64,000 nt of DNA from Thioalkalivibrio sp. AKL19 (GCF_000420165.1 NZ_ATUK01000010.1:124001-188000), one strand, 5' to 3'; counted from the stretch's first letter, positions 26,008 through 37,281 are shown. A program made the numbers and translations. The notes: generated from the letters alone by a model not told the origin.

Positions 26008-28479
26008 TCAGTCCACGTCATCGTCACCTGGAAATTCGAGTTCGTAGCGGAGCTCTTCCTCTGGCTGCCAGATAAAATTTCCCTGAACCAGGTCGATCTG
26101 AGCCTGCCACAGCAAGGCGAGACCGTCGGCATCCTCCACATAGCTGGCCATGGTGTAGGCACCGACCTCCTTGGCCTGTCCAAGGAGACTGGTCAGGCGT
26201 GACAGGAGATCGTCGGGAGAGTGATGCAGCCCAACCGTCAGTTCACGGGCAATCTTGACGTAATCGGGCCGAAGTTCGGCGAGCATCCGGCGGGTATCGG
26301 CATCGGTGCTGGCTCCGAAGTGCTCCAGAGCCACCCGGATCTCCATGTCTCGCAGCGCGGCGCCAAAGTCGGAAAGCTGATCCAGACGACGCAGGATATC
26401 GCTCTCGCGGAGTTCCAGAACCAGGCTTCCCGGGCGCACCGGGTGTTCGGCAAGTCTATTGCGCAGCCAGGGCAAAAAGCTCGAGTCGCTCAGCGAGCCG
26501 CGGGACACCTTCACGAATAGACGGGACTGGGGGTGACTGGCGGTGCGGGCATTGAGGATGGCAAAGGTATTACTGATCACCCAGCGATCAAGATGACGGT
26601 CGAGCTCGAGCCGTTCCGCCATCTCCACGAACTGCCCCGGCAACAGGATCCGCCCATTCGGCTCACGGATTCTCAGCAGCACCTCGTGGCGTTCGATCTG
26701 ATCCGATCCACTAATGTTCGCGATCGGCTGAAACACCGGAAACAGTCGCTTCTCCTTGATGGCATGGGCAATAGTGTGCCGCCAGTGACTGCGCTCTTCG
26801 ACGTCCAGGTCCAGCTTCAGCAGCTCCGGATCAAGTTGCACCCGGTTGCCACCACTCTTCTGGGCGTCGTCACAAAGCGCGCTTGCGCGGTCCAGAGCCT
26901 TGAGCGGACGTTCCCATGGCACCTGCGCGACACCCATACTGGCCGCAACGGTTTCGCCCGGAAAATCGGACACGCGGGCACCGATGGTCCGCTTGTGCAA
27001 ACTGCGCGCGAGCTCGACGACCTCCTTGGGATCCTTGCGCTGGGCAACTGCAATCAGGCCCGCCTCGCCATGGCTAACCACCAGATCGCCCGGTCGCATG
27101 GCTTCGCGACTCCAGCGCAGGGACTGATTTCGAGTCTTCTGGTAGTCGATCGGACCGAGGCATTCGAGTAGTGCCCCGGCTTCGTCGAACGCCAACTGCA
27201 GGACCACCGTGGTCCCCTCCGCAGCGTCGAGACGGTCGAGATGGCACGCCACGAGACGCTCGAACTCCAGGGGATGCGCCAGCGTCGACGACCGACCGCT
27301 CGCGGCCTGCCCGTGCGCCCGCGACCGGACTCGGCGATGCCATGCAGCCCGCGCACGAACCCGGCCCACGACGTCCGCGTCGGCAGTGGCTGGCGGCAGG
27401 TGCTCGATCACCCCATTGAAGGATGCGCCCTCCGCCGTCCCCGACGCAGCCTCCGCGTCCAGGACCAACAGGGGGATATCCAAAGACATGTCGTGTGGAA
27501 ACAGCAGGCAGCCGATATCCTCCGCGGTGACCCCCGGCAAAGGGCCGACGACCAGGACGACCTCCGGCTGGATGTCCATCACCTGATCGACGACCTCCAA
27601 AGGGGCCGTGCTGGTGGCCACCTCCAGGCCAGCCTGTCGCAGCATAGCCGCCGGCTCCTCGACGGCCTCGACGTCCGCGCCGAGCAGGAGCACCCGGTAG
27701 GGGGCAAGAAAGTCGTCCTGTACCAGCCCGCGGATGACGCCCGCCAGATCAAGATCCGACACGGGCGGATTGAGCAAGGCATCGGCTCCCGCACGGAAGA
27801 CCTGCAGCCAGGCCTGGCCTGGCGCACCAGTAGTGGGCGCCACGATGACTAGCGGGACCCCGGGCAGCGAACCGTCGCGCAGATGGACCAGACGCGACAG
27901 TTCGGCGTCATCCATCTCCGCCAGTTCAACCACCATCATGTCAGGGGACATCGCCTCGTTCGGGTTCGTTAGCGCCTCTTCATCCGCACACGCGAGAACC
28001 GAAATCCCGTGCATACCCAATAACAAAGCGATCTCGCTCTCGGGCGACACCCCCTCCCCGAATAGACACACCAGGGGACGTTTGGCTGTCAGGGCTGCCG
28101 CTAATGCGTCGCCGGCGATGTCCACGGCCACCGGAAGCTCTGCCAGCACATTTTCCCGCAGCCGCAGGACCAGGGCGCCCATGCTGTCCAGCTCAGCCGG
28201 GTTGGGAGACACCGTGGTGTCCACATACTGCGCCAGACGTTCATCGATCCGGCGAGCAGTGGCCAAGGACGCCTCCATTGCCGAGCCGGTCAGGCCACTC
28301 ACCAGAGCCCTTGTTATACCCCGAACCTCCATTACGTCCGGTGGCTGGCAGCCGCGCTGGCGCACGCTATACCAGCGGTCTTTGAGGTCATTGATTGCCT
28401 TCGGAAGTTTCGTCAGAAACCCCGTATCAAGGGCATCCGAAGCATCCCCGGATGACTGTCTTTCGGAGTTATGCATCAT
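26008..28479 (-). CDS. FimX-like degenerate Hpt-REC-REC-GGDEF-EAL protein, copy 2
   Basis: 823 residues from ATG 28479, a close paralogue of the gene at 23148-25613 along its whole length. The same domains show the same losses: receiver 1 has VMVVELA and receiver 2 VLVVGPLPG at the phospho-Asp positions, the GGDEF signature is HGEAG, and the EAL-like domain has EVL, FVKVS and ALEHFG. The C-terminal half is nearly identical to copy 1 (for example SGSDQIERHEVLLRIREPNG), while the receiver part has diverged more. Both genes share an upstream stretch containing ACTTGTCTATA. It is divergent from lldP. Confidence 0.85.
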   Translation of the reverse strand: MMHNSERQSSGDASDALDTGFLTKLPKAINDLKDRWYSVRQRGCQPPDVMEVRGITRALVSGLTGSAMEASLATARRIDERLAQYVDTTVSPNPAELDSMGALVLRLRENVLAELPVAVDIAGDALAAALTAKRPLVCLFGEGVSPESEIALLLGMHGISVLACADEEALTNPNEAMSPDMMVVELAEMDDAELSRLVHLRDGSLPGVPLVIVAPTTGAPGQAWLQVFRAGADALLNPPVSDLDLAGVIRGLVQDDFLAPYRVLLLGADVEAVEEPAAMLRQAGLEVATSTAPLEVVDQVMDIQPEVVLVVGPLPGVTAEDIGCLLFPHDMSLDIPLLVLDAEAASGTAEGASFNGVIEHLPPATADADVVGRVRARAAWHRRVRSRAHGQAASGRSSTLAHPLEFERLVACHLDRLDAAEGTTVVLQLAFDEAGALLECLGPIDYQKTRNQSLRWSREAMRPGDLVVSHGEAGLIAVAQRKDPKEVVELARSLHKRTIGARVSDFPGETVAASMGVAQVPWERPLKALDRASALCDDAQKSGGNRVQLDPELLKLDLDVEERSHWRHTIAHAIKEKRLFPVFQPIANISGSDQIERHEVLLRIREPNGRILLPGQFVEMAERLELDRHLDRWVISNTFAILNARTASHPQSRLFVKVSRGSLSDSSFLPWLRNRLAEHPVRPGSLVLELRESDILRRLDQLSDFGAALRDMEIRVALEHFGASTDADTRRMLAELRPDYVKIARELTVGLHHSPDDLLSRLTSLLGQAKEVGAYTMASYVEDADGLALLWQAQIDLVQGNFIWQPEEELRYELEFPGDDDVD

Positions 28480-28510
28480 GCGGACCTAAACGTGGGCGGC
28501 TCAGCGTCAA

Positions 28511-28530
28511 TATATAGACAAGTATCCGCA
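28511..28530 (-). promoter_or_regulatory. Sequence conserved upstream of both FimX-like genes
   Basis: On the - strand both copies carry TGCGGATACTTGTCTATA 30-50 bases before the ATG (here and at 25642-25661). TATATT/TATAGT could be a -10 box; no good -35 is seen. Conservation may simply reflect the recent duplication. Confidence 0.4.
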
Positions 28531-28734
28531 GCCCATGGGGCCGCGCAGCCGCCAGGGTAAACATCAGGTTTCGGCGCGGACCACACCCGTTCGACCCGGG
28601 CCCTGAGGAGTCGGCTCGACGAAACGGCGCTTCGCGTGGAATCACGGAACGCCGTGGGGCGTTGTATCGGGCTGATTATTCCGGAGCCGAGCCGCGGGTT
28701 AGGATGACGACTCGCGCATGACGGGAGAGGGATC

Positions 28735-30267
28735 GTGCTGTTCTGGCTCACGCTGGTGCCGTTCGTATTGTTGTTCGTGTGGCTGGTGCCGCTTCGGCGC
28801 CCCGCCTTCGAGGCCGCCCCCATCGCCTATCTCGCCACGCTGGTTCTGGCGGTACTGGTGTGGCAAGTCTCCGGCACGGTGCTGGTGGCGAGCCTCCTGG
28901 ATGCTGCCATCGTCTTCGTGGAGGTCCTGCTGATCATCCTCATGGCACTGCTGGTGCTGAACGTGATGATCGGGACGGGGCACATGAGCGCGATCCAGTC
29001 GGTCATCGCCAGCGTCTCGCGCGATCACCGGGTGCTGGCCATGCTGCTGGGCTGGGGGCTGGTAAGCTTCGTCGAGGGCATCGCCGGCTTCGGCACCCCG
29101 GCGGTGCTGGCGGCGCCGCTGCTCGTCTATTTCGGCATGCGCCCCCTGAAGGCGGTGGCCATCGCCCTGATCGGCAACAGCACCGCCGTCCCGTTCGGCG
29201 CCGCCGGGACCCCCGTGATCATCGGCTTCGCCGGCCTCGGCCTGGATGCGGAGACCACCCGCTCGGCCGTGTTGCAGACGGCCGTCATCCACACCGTCCT
29301 CGCACCGTTCATCACGCTGTTCATGGTCTGGGTGGCCACGCTGGGCGAGGAACGGGGGCGCTTCCGCGAGTTCGTGCCGTTCGCCGCGCTATCGGCGCTG
29401 GCGTTCGGCATCCCCTACCTGCTGGTCGCCTGGCTGGTGGGTCCGGAGCTGCCGTCGATCCTCGGCGGCGTGGTGGCCATGGCCGTGATCGCCCTGGCGG
29501 CGCACCGCGGCTTCCTTCTCCCTGCACACGAGCGCCGGGCCGAGGTCGAGCGCGCCCCGGTCGGGCGCGTGCTACTGGCGTTCGTGCCCTTCGCGGTGAT
29601 GGCTGTCGCACTGATCGCGTCGCGCACCATCATGCCGCTGCGCGAGACCCTGCAGTCGGTGCGCTGGTCACCCGGCGAGTTCCAGGGCATTGAGCTCGGG
29701 CAAGGCCTCGCCCCCCTGTACACGCCGTATTTCTACTTCGGCCTGGCCCTGCTCACCGCGCTGATCCTGTTCCGTGTGAGCCGCACCACCCTCGGGCAGG
29801 CGGTGACCGCCACCTGGGGCAAGCTGCGTGTCGCGGCCATCGTACTGGCCTTCATCATCGCCCTCACACAGCTCCTGCTGACCTCCGGCAATAACGCGGC
29901 CGGCCTGCCATCGATGCCGCAGGTGCTGGGCCATGGCCTGGCGGAAGCACTGGGTGGCACCTTCGTGATGTTCAGCGCATTCATCGGCGCCCTGGGCTCC
30001 TTCATGACCGGGAGCGCGACCGTCTCCAACCTGCTGTTTGCGCAACTCCAGGCAGACACTGCCGATGCCCTGGGCATGGCGCTCCCGACCGTACTCGCCC
30101 TGCAACTGATCGGCGCCGGGGTGGGCAACATGATCTCGCTGCACAACATCGCGATGGCCGCAGCGGCTGCCGGCCTGCAGGCACGCGAGGGTCAGGTAAT
30201 CCGCGAGACCATCATCCCGGTCATCGTCGTCTGTATCGGGGCCGGGTTGCTGGCACTCGCCTGGTAA
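28735..30267 (+). CDS. lldP: L-lactate permease
   Basis: 510 residues from GTG 28735, preceded by GGGAGAGGG. About 12-13 membrane helices fill the protein. Family hallmarks are VEGIAGFGTPAVLAAPLLV, GNSTAVPFGAAGTPVIIGF and the late TSGNNAAGLPSMPQVLG and GSFMTGSATVSNLLFAQLQ. LldP/LctP carriers import lactate (and glycolate) with protons. It is somewhat shorter than the roughly 550-residue enterobacterial protein. It is divergent from the FimX-like copy 2, and a decayed second copy lies at 25742-25915. Confidence 0.93.
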   Translation: MLFWLTLVPFVLLFVWLVPLRRPAFEAAPIAYLATLVLAVLVWQVSGTVLVASLLDAAIVFVEVLLIILMALLVLNVMIGTGHMSAIQSVIASVSRDHRVLAMLLGWGLVSFVEGIAGFGTPAVLAAPLLVYFGMRPLKAVAIALIGNSTAVPFGAAGTPVIIGFAGLGLDAETTRSAVLQTAVIHTVLAPFITLFMVWVATLGEERGRFREFVPFAALSALAFGIPYLLVAWLVGPELPSILGGVVAMAVIALAAHRGFLLPAHERRAEVERAPVGRVLLAFVPFAVMAVALIASRTIMPLRETLQSVRWSPGEFQGIELGQGLAPLYTPYFYFGLALLTALILFRVSRTTLGQAVTATWGKLRVAAIVLAFIIALTQLLLTSGNNAAGLPSMPQVLGHGLAEALGGTFVMFSAFIGALGSFMTGSATVSNLLFAQLQADTADALGMALPTVLALQLIGAGVGNMISLHNIAMAAAAAGLQAREGQVIRETIIPVIVVCIGAGLLALAW

Positions 30268-30272
30268 CCGGA

Positions 30273-30296
30273 CGGGTGGAGCGCCCGCTCGACCCG
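30273..30296 (+). terminator. Hairpin after lldP
   Basis: CGGGTGGAGCG pairs with CGCTCGACCCG (one mismatch) around CC, six bases after the stop. There is no T-run. The rest of the gap to 30573 is AT-richer and presumably holds the promoter of the next gene. Confidence 0.45.
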
Positions 30297-30573
30297 CGAT
30301 CGGCTGTAGAGAACCCGCTATGCTCGGCGCAAGGTTGAGCAGCCAGTCCTCGATTCGCCAATTTTCCGACAGTCATTGACGCCCCCAACCCGACGCGGCC
30401 AGCCTTCCGCCAAATTGTTGACCTATATCAGATTCTCTGGATGTACTTCTTTCTAATATGCGAGTCGCCAGGTTCTGGCGGGCTCATCAATCCCGCCCTC
30501 CAGCAGGCGGGGCCCGAATGCCCCGAGACATTTGGTCTTGTTTAAGTGGTTCTTGATTTCAGGAGGCAATGCC

Positions 30574-30969
30574 ATGAACAAGCTGACCAAAGCACTCTCT
30601 ACCGCCGCGTTGATCGGTGCCTTCGCGACCCCGATGCACGCCTCGGCGCAGTGGTGGGGTCCGGGATATCACGCCCCGAGTTACGGCCCCTACTACGGTC
30701 CCGCGTACGGGTACGGCCCTGGCTGGGGTCGCGGGGTGGGAGACTGGTTCGGCCTCGGCGACATGTTCGGCGACTTCGACTTCAGCATGCGCGGTCGCGG
30801 ACACGGGTACGGCAGCGGGCACGGATACGGCGACTACTACGGCCGCCACTACGGGCACTACTACCCACGTTATGGGTACGCCCGGTACTACTATCCAGCC
30901 CCCTACCACGGTTTACCCTGGGGGCTGCAACAGCAGCAGGCCGAAGATCCGGTCGATCAGGACGACTGA
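30574..30969 (+). CDS. Sulfur-globule-protein-like Gly/Tyr-rich secreted protein
   Basis: 131 residues from ATG 30574, behind AGGAGGCAATG. The signal peptide is MNKLTKALSTAALIGAFATP with cleavage after ASA. The mature part is rich in Gly, Tyr, Pro and Trp, with near-repeats (YGPYYGPAYGYGPGWG, GHGYGSGHGYGDYYGRHYGHYY) around a DMFGDFDFSMRGRG core, as in the sulfur globule envelope proteins of purple sulfur bacteria. Those coat stored elemental sulfur in the periplasm. Low-complexity composition makes the match less certain. Upstream DNA is AT-rich, suggesting a strong promoter. Confidence 0.65.
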   Translation: MNKLTKALSTAALIGAFATPMHASAQWWGPGYHAPSYGPYYGPAYGYGPGWGRGVGDWFGLGDMFGDFDFSMRGRGHGYGSGHGYGDYYGRHYGHYYPRYGYARYYYPAPYHGLPWGLQQQQAEDPVDQDD

Positions 30970-30995
30970 TCGCGCCTTCCGGCCGTGCACCAACC

Positions 30996-31024
30996 GGCCC
31001 GGTCTGCCCAGGGCAGGCCGGGCC
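30996..31024 (+). terminator. Strong hairpin after the sulfur-globule-like gene
   Basis: GGCCCGGTCTGCC and GGCAGGCCGGGCC form a 13-bp stem with one mismatch around CAG, 27 bases after the stop. There is no T-run. Confidence 0.5.
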
Positions 31025-31161
31025 CGAAACGTTGCTGCTTCCCGCCTTTCGCACCTGGACCCGCACCCCTCAAACGCTCGTTGTGTGGCGCAAATCGCAA
31101 CGTGACCGAGCCGAACGGCGCGCGTTCACAACCCACACATCGCCGTCTGGCCGGACCTCGT

Positions 31162-31371
31162 CTAGCCCGGCTTGCAGGCCAGTCCGTACTCGAACGTATG
31201 GATCTTGACCCCCTCGGGAAACGCCGCCTTCAGGCGCCGTTCGAACTCGGCGTAGATCTCGGCCTTGTGCTGTTGCACGTCCCAGTCGCGGCTGTCGCAA
31301 TCAACCCCTTCGACGTCCAGCTCCATGTTGAACTCCACATCCGGGGCCATTTGTACGCGGATTCTCGGCAT
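31162..31371 (-). CDS. Small protein downstream of hppA
   Basis: 69 residues from ATG 31371, behind AAAGGAG. It contains beta-strand-like acidic segments (VEFNMELDVEGVDCD) and a helix (HKAEIYAEFERRLKAAF) and ends with a Cys near the C-terminus. No family recognised. It starts 28 bases after the pyrophosphatase stop and is probably co-transcribed with it. Confidence 0.72.
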   Translation of the reverse strand: MPRIRVQMAPDVEFNMELDVEGVDCDSRDWDVQQHKAEIYAEFERRLKAAFPEGVKIHTFEYGLACKPG

Positions 31372-31399
31372 GTCGATTCTCCTTTCGGTTCGGGGTGCC

Positions 31400-33457
<2,058 letters not shown>

Positions 33458-33990
33458 GGACTCCCCCCTTCGATACGTGGTGACACAAAAGATCCGGCGC
33501 ACCTGGCACCCGTGACGGCCGGCAGACAGGCTGTCGGCACGACACGGCCGCCCGGCGCAATCCCGGGCATCCGGTTTGTGCTGCGAGGTCGCGCCTCCAC
33601 GCGACCTGTCGAGGCGCGCGGCTTCCGCTAGCGCGGGCGTGCAGCCTCGACAAACGTATCGGGGGATGGTGGATCGGGCTGGAAAACTCCGGTGGCCGGA
33701 CCGCAAAAACCCCTTGCAATGCTAGGGAACCTACGTGGTGCCTTACCATGAGTCAAGCGGTGCTTCAACCGTGGCTGGGGTCGCGCACAACCCGTCGGCA
33801 CCCGGAATGCCGTTCCCGGTGACCGGATCGGGGCGATCAGGGGGTGTTCTTCGTTCCGGCGATCAGGGACCAGGACCGCCGCGGCCCGGCACGCCGGATA
33901 CGATGCGGGCACGGGCACGGATACGCCCGCGAGGAAATCGCGTAAAATCCAACGCGTTCAATTCGACGCAAGCCCCACACAGGCCATCCA

Positions 33991-34497
33991 ATGACCAGTG
34001 CCCAACCAGCCCACAACGACTGTTACTTCTGCCGCGTTGCCGCCGGACTGGCTGACCCCATCATTTACGAGAACCGCTCGTTCGTCGCCCTGTTCGATAC
34101 CAATCCGGTCAATCCGGGGCATGCACTCGTCATCCCCAGGCGACATGTCGTCTCCCTGTTCGATCTCGACGAAACCGAGCAGTCGGATTACTTCGATGCC
34201 ATTTACGGCGTCCGTCCGGTCATCGAATCCACCGACCTCACCGCGCTTTATCGCGAGATGCTGACCCGCGACTACCTGCGCGAGCGACCGAAGGACCACA
34301 TCGAAGGCGTCCTGGAACTGCCCTTCCTCGGGAACCGGCCCGACGCCTACACCATTGGCAACAACGACGGCCGGGCAGCGGGGCGGAGCATCGACCACCT
34401 GCATGTCATCCTCCTGCCACGTTACAAGGGCGACGTCGAAGACCCCCGCGGCGGCATCCGCAACGTCATCCCCGATCGGGCGAAATACCACCGGTAA
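33991..34497 (+). CDS. HIT-family nucleotide hydrolase/transferase
   Basis: 168 residues from ATG 33991. The N-terminal CYFCRV is the usual zinc-type CxxC start, then the family segments IIYENRSFVALFDTNPVNPGHALVIPRRHV. The active site reads DHLHVILLPRYKGD: the first two His of HxHxH are present (the second is the nucleophile) but the third is Ile. Unusually, about 40 residues are inserted between the two halves of the domain (IESTDLTALYREMLTRDYLRE and beyond). Substrates of the family are nucleotide phosphoramidates and dinucleoside polyphosphates. Confidence 0.85.
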   Translation: MTSAQPAHNDCYFCRVAAGLADPIIYENRSFVALFDTNPVNPGHALVIPRRHVVSLFDLDETEQSDYFDAIYGVRPVIESTDLTALYREMLTRDYLRERPKDHIEGVLELPFLGNRPDAYTIGNNDGRAAGRSIDHLHVILLPRYKGDVEDPRGGIRNVIPDRAKYHR

Positions 34498-34598
34498 CCG
34501 GACCCACGGGCTCCCCGGGCCCCGGCATGGCCGCAATTGCATGGTCTTCGGTCCCGTCTTAATGTGTCCGGATCATCTCCGATGACCATGGCGGCACG

Positions 34599-35267
34599 AT
34601 GACGCGCACTCAGGCCCTCCACGGAAGCATTCCCCGGCTACTGGCACTATTGGCCGCCCTGTGCCTGCCAATGGCACCCGCCACGGCAGAGGATGACCCG
34701 GGCGCGCGGATTGCAGGCGAAGGCAATGATCGTGGTGCAACCGCGTGTATCCAGTGCCATGGCGCACAGGGTCAGGGCCAGGGACAACCTCCATTCCCGC
34801 GCCTGGCAGGACTGCCCGAGGCCTACCTGGTCGAGCAGATGAAAGCCTACCGGGAAGGCCTGCGCCCGAATGCCACCATGGCGCAGATCGCGCAGCATCT
34901 CGACGATGACGAAATCGGAGCCGTAAGCCGCCACTACGCAGAGATGGAGCCCGCCGGGGGCCCGTACCGGGTGCCCGACGAGCTGGTCGAAAAAGGGCGC
35001 GAGATTGCCCTTGAGGGCATTCCGGATCGCAACGTCCAGTCCTGCGCCTCCTGCCATGGCGAGCACGGGCGCGAACGCAACCCCGGCCTTCCGCCCCTGG
35101 CCGGTCACCCGCCGCGCTACCTGATGGCCCAGCTCCAGGCCTACGCCCATGGCGTGCGCGAGACCTCGCTGGCCGGCCTGATGGAGGGCATCATCCAGGA
35201 GATGGAAGAAGACGAAATGGCCGCGGTCTCGGCCTATTTCGCGTCGCTGTCCGCCCGCGAGGACTAG
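34599..35267 (+). CDS. Diheme cytochrome c (c4 type)
   Basis: 222 residues with a signal peptide (LLALLAALCLPMAPATA). Two c-type heme motifs are present, CIQCH (near 50) and CASCH (near 150), each followed by a domain with PRLAGLPEAYLVEQMKAYREG or PPLAGHPPRYLMAQLQAYAHG, the pattern of cytochrome c4. Later Met residues may serve as axial ligands. It is a periplasmic electron carrier, likely feeding a terminal oxidase. The stop overlaps a convergent gene by four bases. Confidence 0.92.
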   Translation: MTRTQALHGSIPRLLALLAALCLPMAPATAEDDPGARIAGEGNDRGATACIQCHGAQGQGQGQPPFPRLAGLPEAYLVEQMKAYREGLRPNATMAQIAQHLDDDEIGAVSRHYAEMEPAGGPYRVPDELVEKGREIALEGIPDRNVQSCASCHGEHGRERNPGLPPLAGHPPRYLMAQLQAYAHGVRETSLAGLMEGIIQEMEEDEMAAVSAYFASLSARED

Positions 35268-35827
35268 CGAGCCCGACAGCGATTCGGTCGGTTCGGTCGG
35301 TTCGGTCGGTTCGGTCGGGTACAGGGAAACACCGCATGGCGCCCATCGTCACTCCAGGGTTCGATCGTGACGCCCCCCATATTAAAAACAGTCGGGCGTG
35401 CCTGGTCGCTGTCCGCCCTCACCCACCAGCCAGGCAGCGTCCGGGGATGCCTCGACCTCCTGAAGGCGCGCCGCCGCACCAAACGCGAGAGGCGCGCGTC
35501 CACCGGGATATCATCCGTCCAATCCTGGATGCGGAGCACCATGGTGCCATCCGCGTTCCGGATCGAGTTGCCATCGATCTCGAGCGGCTCCAATAGGGCG
35601 GGATCATCTCCCGCTGACGCCTCCTCCGGGGGCTCACCTTCGTCCCGCGGCGTGCAGCCGCGGGCCACGATCCATGCACGAACGGTGACGCAAGCAACCC
35701 GGTGCGCCCACCACGCGCCGGGGCCCGGGCGCAAGTCCGCCGCACTCTCCGCTCTTTTCCACGGCTCGCCCGATCCCGCCTCGGGCCCCCCCTCGACGCG
35801 CACGGCCTGCCAGTCAATCCAAGGCAT
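35264..35827 (-). CDS. Hypothetical protein with an (RPN)4 tail
   Basis: 187 residues from ATG 35827, behind GGGGAGAGGCGGG. A Trp/Gly-rich N-terminus (MPWIDWQAVRVEGG), a Glu/Ala-rich spacer, then LEPLEIDGNSIRNADGTMVLRIQDW. The C-terminus is RPN repeated four times, encoded by a perfect 9-bp tandem repeat. No family recognised. Its stop overlaps the cytochrome stop by four bases. Confidence 0.58.
   Translation of the reverse strand: MPWIDWQAVRVEGGPEAGSGEPWKRAESAADLRPGPGAWWAHRVACVTVRAWIVARGCTPRDEGEPPEEASAGDDPALLEPLEIDGNSIRNADGTMVLRIQDWTDDIPVDARLSRLVRRRAFRRSRHPRTLPGWWVRADSDQARPTVFNMGGVTIEPWSDDGRHAVFPCTRPNRPNRPNRPNRCRAR
35283..35318. repeat. Four perfect copies of a 9-bp repeat
   Basis: TTCGGTCGG is repeated four times without change. 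The unit is a multiple of three, so copy-number changes keep the - strand frame and alter only the number of RPN tripeptides. Confidence 0.95.
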
Positions 35828-36000
35828 TCCCGCCTCTCCCCGGTCCGGGATTTGCGCGACGCCGGCACGTCCCCGGACATGCCCGCCGCCCCGGCAGGTG
35901 CGAAAAGGCCGCACAACCGCTATCGTCTACCCGCGGGACAGGAAATCCCGTGGCCGCACCCAACATCGCGCGGCCCGTATCGCAAGGACAGGAGGACTGC

Positions 36001-37281
36001 ATGCCAGGGAAATGGATCGTGGGCGGGCTTGCCGTGGCCGCCGCCGGGATCGGCTATTACCACTACGAGGTACACCAGGTCGAGCAAAAGCTCGAAGAGA
36101 TGGCCGAGGCGCTGCAGCCCCTCGGTCGGCTGCACTACACGGACGTCCGCATTGGCCTGAAGGGCAACCTGCATGTCGACGGGCTGTTGTTCGAACCCCG
36201 CAACTCGGCCATCGGCCGCATGCGCGCCGACCGCATCACGCTGGAAGCCGGCAACCTGTGGCAGCTCGCCCGACTGCGGCAAACGCTGGACGCTCGCCGT
36301 CTCCCGCGACAGCTCGGCTTTTCCGTACAGGGCCTGACTCCGCCGGCCGGCCTCGCCACTGGCAGACAGGGCGATATGCCGGCCCTGTGGCTCGACACCG
36401 CCGGCTGCGGGCACTACGAGGGCGCCCCGCCGGATCAGCTGATGGCATCACTGGGGTATCGCGACATCCCGCTGGACTTCAGCATGCGCTACCACCTCGA
36501 GGATCGCCACGACCGCCTGACCATCCACAGCACGCTCGGCATGGGCCCCCTGGGTCAGGGCGTCTCCAGCGGTCACTTCGAACTCCAGACGGCCTCGAAC
36601 CGGGCGCGCGATGTCGCCCCGGCACTGATGACCGCCTCGCTGCAGTCCCTGACCGTCGACTACGAAGACCGGGGCTACTACCCGGCCCTGATGGAGCTGT
36701 GCGCCGCCGAAATGGACATGACCCGCGAGGACTACATCGAGCATCATCAGGCCGCCTGGCTCGAATCCTGGCGCGCCTTCGGGCTGCAGCCGGGGCCCGG
36801 CATGGTCGAGGCCTACGAACACTTCATCCAGGAACCCTCGGGCTACTCCCTGCGCATCGGGCCAATCGACAACCCCGCCCTGCTCTGGACCACTCTCGAC
36901 CACCCTGGCCAGTGGCTGCGTCGGGTCGAATCCAGCCTTGCCGTCGGAGGGCGAAATTTCGGCCGCCTCGAACTGCGCGCCGTCGCACCCAGGGCGCCCC
37001 GCTCGCCGTCCACACCCGCCGGTCCCCGGGCCCTGGCACCCGCGCCCGGCACGCCGGCTCCGTCCGCGTCGCCGCCCCCGGCGCCCGCCATTGCCGTCGA
37101 TGCGCTGGACGATCACGTCGGCCGTTCCCTCCGGATCACCCTGGCCGACGGTCGCGCCCGACACGGAGAGTTGCTGACCGTCGAGGACCGTCACATCCGT
37201 GTACGCCGGCGCATCGGCAGCGGCTACATCGACGCACCCATCGCGATCGGCGATATCGCCGACATCCGTGCGATGCGATGA
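36001..37281 (+). CDS. Membrane-anchored protein with a C-terminal Sm-like domain
   Basis: 426 residues from ATG 36001 (AGGAGGACTGC upstream). One N-terminal anchor (IVGGLAVAAAGIGYYHY), then a large AsmA/DUF945-like periplasmic domain of beta strands (HYTDVRIGLKGNLHVDGLLF, LTIHSTLGMGPLGQGV) to about 335. A Pro/Ala/Ser linker (about 340-368) follows, and the last 55 residues (GRSLRITLADGRARHGELL through ADIRAM) show an Sm/LSm-like small barrel pattern. The Sm-like call is from the Gly-L-x-DGR pattern only. No known protein with this combination comes to mind. Confidence 0.72.
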   Translation: MPGKWIVGGLAVAAAGIGYYHYEVHQVEQKLEEMAEALQPLGRLHYTDVRIGLKGNLHVDGLLFEPRNSAIGRMRADRITLEAGNLWQLARLRQTLDARRLPRQLGFSVQGLTPPAGLATGRQGDMPALWLDTAGCGHYEGAPPDQLMASLGYRDIPLDFSMRYHLEDRHDRLTIHSTLGMGPLGQGVSSGHFELQTASNRARDVAPALMTASLQSLTVDYEDRGYYPALMELCAAEMDMTREDYIEHHQAAWLESWRAFGLQPGPGMVEAYEHFIQEPSGYSLRIGPIDNPALLWTTLDHPGQWLRRVESSLAVGGRNFGRLELRAVAPRAPRSPSTPAGPRALAPAPGTPAPSASPPPAPAIAVDALDDHVGRSLRITLADGRARHGELLTVEDRHIRVRRRIGSGYIDAPIAIGDIADIRAMR

